A stretch of DNA of 64,000 nt. Origin: CAWGJF01 sp963715745 (lineage in GTDB: Bacteria > Bacteroidota > Ignavibacteria > Ignavibacteriales > Ignavibacteriaceae). The number at the start of each line of letters is the position of its first letter. The stretch's first letter is position 1. Position numbers and translations under genes: made by a program. The notes beneath the pieces are model-generated. The model was not told the origin of the DNA and ran no database searches. It saw nothing but the letters and a program-made list of their open reading frames with translations. Below, in pieces: positions 62,864-64,000 of the stretch. The DNA lies in the NCBI GenBank assembly GCA_963715745.1, contig OY970271.1:1612001-1676000 (forward strand), in the 5' to 3' direction.

Positions 62864-64000
62864 TTATTTCATTAGAATCATTTTTTTAGATTCCGAATAT
62901 TTACCGCTGGTTAGTCTGTAAACATAAATTCCGCTTGGTAATTCTTTTCCATCAAATATAATTTGATGATTTCCCGCTTTCTGAAATTGATTCACTAATT
63001 CTACAACTTCTTCTCCAATTGAATTAAACACTTTTAACTTTACAAACCCATCGTTGCCAAGCTGATATTTTATCATACTTTCAGGATTAAAAGGGTTTGG
63101 ATAATTTTGTTCAAGATAGATTGATGCTGCTAAAACACCATCAGCTTCAACTACATCAGAATAAGTATAAGTCCCGTTAAAGTCTATTTGCTTTAATCTG
63201 TAATAAACTTTACCCTGAATTCCCTCATCCACATAATTATAACTTTGATTTTGCGTAGTGCTTCCGTTTCCTCCGACAAATCCAATAGTTGAAAATATTT
63301 TATTGTCTCTGCTTCGTTGTATCTCAAAACCCTGGTTATTGATTTCACTTGCTGTTTCCCATTCTAAAATAATTTTACCATCCTGAATCCTTGCAGAAAA
63401 AGCATTGAGTTCAACAGGAACTTCTGCAACAAATCGATAAATGCTTCCATTTGCACATATAATATATAATTCATTGCTTTGGTCCACTCCAAAGGAATAA
63501 ATAGATGACGGGGCATTAAGTAAAAAAGTATTTGTCGGTGGATTGACGCCATCGTATTCAAGAGACCATATTTTTGCCGAGCAGTAATCACCATAAATAT
63601 ATTTTCCATCGAGAGAGGGAACAGTTGGACCACGGTAAACATAACCACCGGTTATTGAACATTCAGGACCATGAGGATACTCCCATATAGGAAAGATGTA
63701 TTCGGGATAATTACATCCTGTAGTATTATAATTATGCGTTCCTTCGTAACATCTCCAGCCATAATTTTTCCCGCTTTCAATTAAGTCAATTTCTTCCCAG
63801 GCATTTTGTCCTACATCTGCACACCAAAACCAGTCAGTAACTGGATCAAAGCTATTACGCCATGGATTTCGCATTCCCCAGGCATAAATTTCCCTTCTAA
63901 CACTACCGGTACTGTCGAAGAAAGGATTATCAAGCGGGATTCCATAATTCATACCTGGATCGGGATTATCGATATCTATCCTTAAAATTTTCCCGAGCAG
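62864..64000 (-). CDS. Secreted PQQ-dependent sugar dehydrogenase-like protein with type IX secretion C-terminus (5' end outside window)
   Basis: The frame stays open to the right edge (LLGKILRIDIDNPDPG before the first Met in the window), so the N-terminus lies beyond. The catalytic propeller part has REIYAWGMRNPWRNSFDP, DVGQNAWEEIDLIESGKNYGW and GGYVYRGP, known from soluble aldose sugar dehydrogenases (GSDH/YliI type). Then come the linker VPVELNAFSARI and the sorting domain NYPNPFNPESMIKY to SESKKMILMK. It is likely surface-bound or released and oxidises sugars, if PQQ is available. Confidence 0.9.
   Translation of the reverse strand: MLGKILRIDIDNPDPGMNYGIPLDNPFFDSTGSVRREIYAWGMRNPWRNSFDPVTDWFWCADVGQNAWEEIDLIESGKNYGWRCYEGTHNYNTTGCNYPEYIFPIWEYPHGPECSITGGYVYRGPTVPSLDGKYIYGDYCSAKIWSLEYDGVNPPTNTFLLNAPSSIYSFGVDQSNELYIICANGSIYRFVAEVPVELNAFSARIQDGKIILEWETASEINNQGFEIQRSRDNKIFSTIGFVGGNGSTTQNQSYNYVDEGIQGKVYYRLKQIDFNGTYTYSDVVEADGVLAASIYLEQNYPNPFNPESMIKYQLGNDGFVKLKVFNSIGEEVVELVNQFQKAGNHQIIFDGKELPSGIYVYRLTSGKYSESKKMILMK

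Noticed and set aside
1..64000. CRISPR array, tRNA, rRNA, integrase or insertion sequence
   Set aside because: No regularly spaced identical repeats, no tRNA-like cloverleaf with TTCGANNC context, and no transposase or recombinase motifs were found by reading both strands; weak or unusual ones could be missed.

Overview
The window looks like a chromosomal stretch of an AT-rich Ignavibacteria-type bacterium (Ignavibacteriota, Bacteroidota/Chlorobi group). Three large secreted proteins end in the Por/type IX secretion C-terminal module with the NYPNPFNP signature. Several outer-membrane barrels and a carboxypeptidase-regulatory-domain TonB receptor are present. Two promoters fit the Bacteroidota pattern TTG-N19/20-TAnnTTTG, yet good Shine-Dalgarno sequences are common, which suits Ignavibacteria better than classical Bacteroidia. 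This placement is inferred from the sequence alone.

Layout. 1-7.9 kb: a secreted BNR protein cut by the left edge, a small barrel protein, a structured RNA/terminator, a SpoIIE-type phosphatase, typA, and small conserved proteins. 8-15 kb: an OPT transporter with an MFS partner, a barrel protein, an M29-like aminopeptidase, and def-fmt. 15-20 kb: cupin, SnoaL-like, Ada and pirin proteins, a palindrome-rich intergenic region, and an ABC exporter. 20-28 kb: a secreted hydrolase, a cystathionine beta-synthase/gamma-lyase pair around a broken four-helix-bundle gene, hipBA, DUF1697 and a glycosyltransferase. 28-39 kb: an envelope gene group, then a dense run (membrane protein, xseA, xseB, dxs, Gfo/Idh/MocA, response regulator, histidine kinase) and rplU-rpmA. 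39-43 kb: mdh, an RsbW-like kinase and a large barrel on the minus strand. 43-48 kb: nuoABCD, a broken four-helix-bundle gene, then nuoEF. 48-55 kb: ferritin, gap, pgk, rhomboid, DUF4296 lipoprotein, recQ. 55-64 kb: a second secreted BNR protein, 3-hydroxyacyl-CoA dehydrogenase, ackA, an SDR, a FAD dehydrogenase, and a secreted PQQ-type sugar dehydrogenase cut by the right edge.

Most of the content is housekeeping or envelope biology. I found no CRISPR array, tRNA, rRNA, transposase or obvious phage defence island apart from hipBA. The most notable signals are: (i) six otherwise conserved genes (typA, dxs, a Gfo/Idh/MocA gene, rplU, rhomboid, recQ) each broken by a single-base frame change at a TTTAAA-type run, most likely consensus errors because the phase differs between genes; (ii) two decayed four-helix-bundle (S23/IVS-type) genes, both associated with degenerate 6-bp-periodic AAG/CTT tracts in inverted orientation; (iii) a long hairpin RNA plus terminator at about 2576-2656; and (iv) a cluster of perfect palindromes, with a 27-bp direct duplication of the pirin start region, at 17645-17913. 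I did not find a convincing new multi-gene system.
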